Positions 63,452 to 64,000 of a DNA stretch of 64,000 nucleotides are shown piece after piece. Location of the stretch: the NCBI RefSeq assembly GCF_000701265.1, contig NZ_KL370761.1:289408-353407 (forward strand). Direction: 5' to 3'. Made by a program: the position numbers and the translations under genes. This DNA is from Legionella wadsworthii DSM 21896 = ATCC 33877. Lineage in GTDB: Bacteria; Pseudomonadota; Gammaproteobacteria; Legionellales; Legionellaceae. A model generated the notes under the pieces. It saw only the letters and a program-made list of their open reading frames with translations. It was not told where the DNA came from and did not search any database. Within the stretch, counting starts at the first letter, position 1; each line of letters opens with the position of its first letter.

Positions 63452-64000
63452 TTAGCCAAAGTTTGATACAGGTCGCACCCAGGGATTTAATTGATTTAAT
63501 GGCAATGGTAATTTTGATAGATTACGCTGCGCTTCCATTCTATTGTCATATTCTCCTAAAGTAAGCACATACCAAATGCCCTTTGCATTGGTGAAATGCC
63601 TGACTTTAGCATTTCTGGCAAGCATTTGATTACTCTTCTGAAAACGTTCTATATACTTTTTATTATGGCTTGCGGCTATTTGTATTGTGTATCGATTCGA
63701 TTTGAGTACTGATTTGGAATTTGTTTTTTTATGTTGCTTGGGCGTGGGTATTTCGACGGCTTTTGACTCTCGTTTGAGATCCGCTTCTGGATTCTGCAGC
63801 TTTATTTCCGTATCAGGTATCCTGGGCTCTTGTTGGGCTAGATTTTTCAATTCCAGTTTAGGAATTACAACCACCTTATCGATAATTGCCACAGTATTAT
63901 TGGGCAGCTCCTCTTCAAGATCGCCTAAAACTTGTTTTTTCGGCAAAGAATTGAAGACTATTTGGCGAGTAGAAGAATCTTCCCAAGAAGGAATTTGACT
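63452..64000 (-). CDS. SPOR-domain protein, C-terminal part (cut by window edge)
   Basis: The frame stays open to the window edge, so the N-terminus is missing. About 183 residues are visible: an acidic polar linker, a Lys/Thr-rich stretch, and a C-terminal SPOR domain (YTIQIAASHNKKYIERF, IWYVLTLGEYDNRMEAQRNL, NPWVRP) that binds denuded peptidoglycan. The ending resembles DamX. It lies 267 bases upstream of bcsA on the same strand. Its tie to cellulose secretion is unproven. Confidence 0.7.
   Translation of the reverse strand, partial: SQIPSWEDSSTRQIVFNSLPKKQVLGDLEEELPNNTVAIIDKVVVIPKLELKNLAQQEPRIPDTEIKLQNPEADLKRESKAVEIPTPKQHKKTNSKSVLKSNRYTIQIAASHNKKYIERFQKSNQMLARNAKVRHFTNAKGIWYVLTLGEYDNRMEAQRNLSKLPLPLNQLNPWVRPVSNFG

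Noticed and set aside
1-64000. tRNA or rRNA genes
   Set aside because: I looked for T-loop (GGTTCGAATCC-like) patterns and acceptor stems and found none that fold; a dedicated scan (tRNAscan-SE) would settle it.

Overview
The window is AT-rich bacterial chromosome that I assign to a Legionella species. The grounds are the mix of gammaproteobacterial housekeeping genes with Legionella-type content: a major-secreted-protease (M4) gene, a large ankyrin protein, a mitochondrial-carrier-like protein, a THI5-type HMP-P synthase in a thiamine operon, and several orphan proteins with glutamate-rich tails of the kind carried by Dot/Icm substrates. It also has a bacterial cellulose synthase locus. I do not recall such a locus in L. 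pneumophila, so a non-pneumophila species is likely; this is inference.

Layout. 1-193: 5' part of a UbiA-family prenyltransferase (minus strand). 531-2768: two unassigned proteins. 2864-6007: yajC-secD-secF (minus). 6229-11944: a thiamine operon (minus), thi5-thiO-thiS-thiG-thiE-thiF, with a TPP riboswitch, a sigma70-type promoter and a terminator. 11985-13880: queA and a divergent tgt-like gene on the same strand, so the thiamine block sits inside what is elsewhere a queA-tgt-yajC-secD-secF run. 14149-15493: two membrane proteins. 15494-21979: uup, then the stringent-response cluster yicC-gmk-rpoZ-spoT-ridA (minus). 22426-26274: a small orphan, rph, pilT, yggS, yggT. 26320-29570: accessory stretch with a carrier-like candidate effector. 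29644-32754: valine/acyl-CoA catabolism genes. 32832-35261: 3-methyladenine glycosylase and recQ. 35269-40649: ankyrin protein, two orphan membrane proteins and a cluster of palindrome-bearing repeats. 41059-43388: proB-proA. 43547-48823: accessory stretch with a Cys-His-Asp candidate enzyme, a degenerate histidine phosphatase, the M4 protease, a LuxR-type regulator and a small secreted protein. 48949-53415: truD, galU, pgi, proC. 53524-64000: cellulose locus bcsG, bcsC, bcsB, bcsA and a truncated SPOR-domain gene.

How the parts work together. The thiamine operon makes the pyrimidine half by the THI5 suicide-enzyme route and the thiazole half by ThiO/S/G/F, and ThiE joins them; TPP should shut the operon off through the riboswitch. 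galU and pgi, which supply UDP-glucose, lie just before the cellulose genes. YajC/SecD/SecF serve Sec export, which the protease and other signal-peptide proteins need. SpoT, RpoZ and Gmk link nucleotide supply and the stringent response. Accessory genes lie between these conserved blocks and hold most of the unexplained biology.
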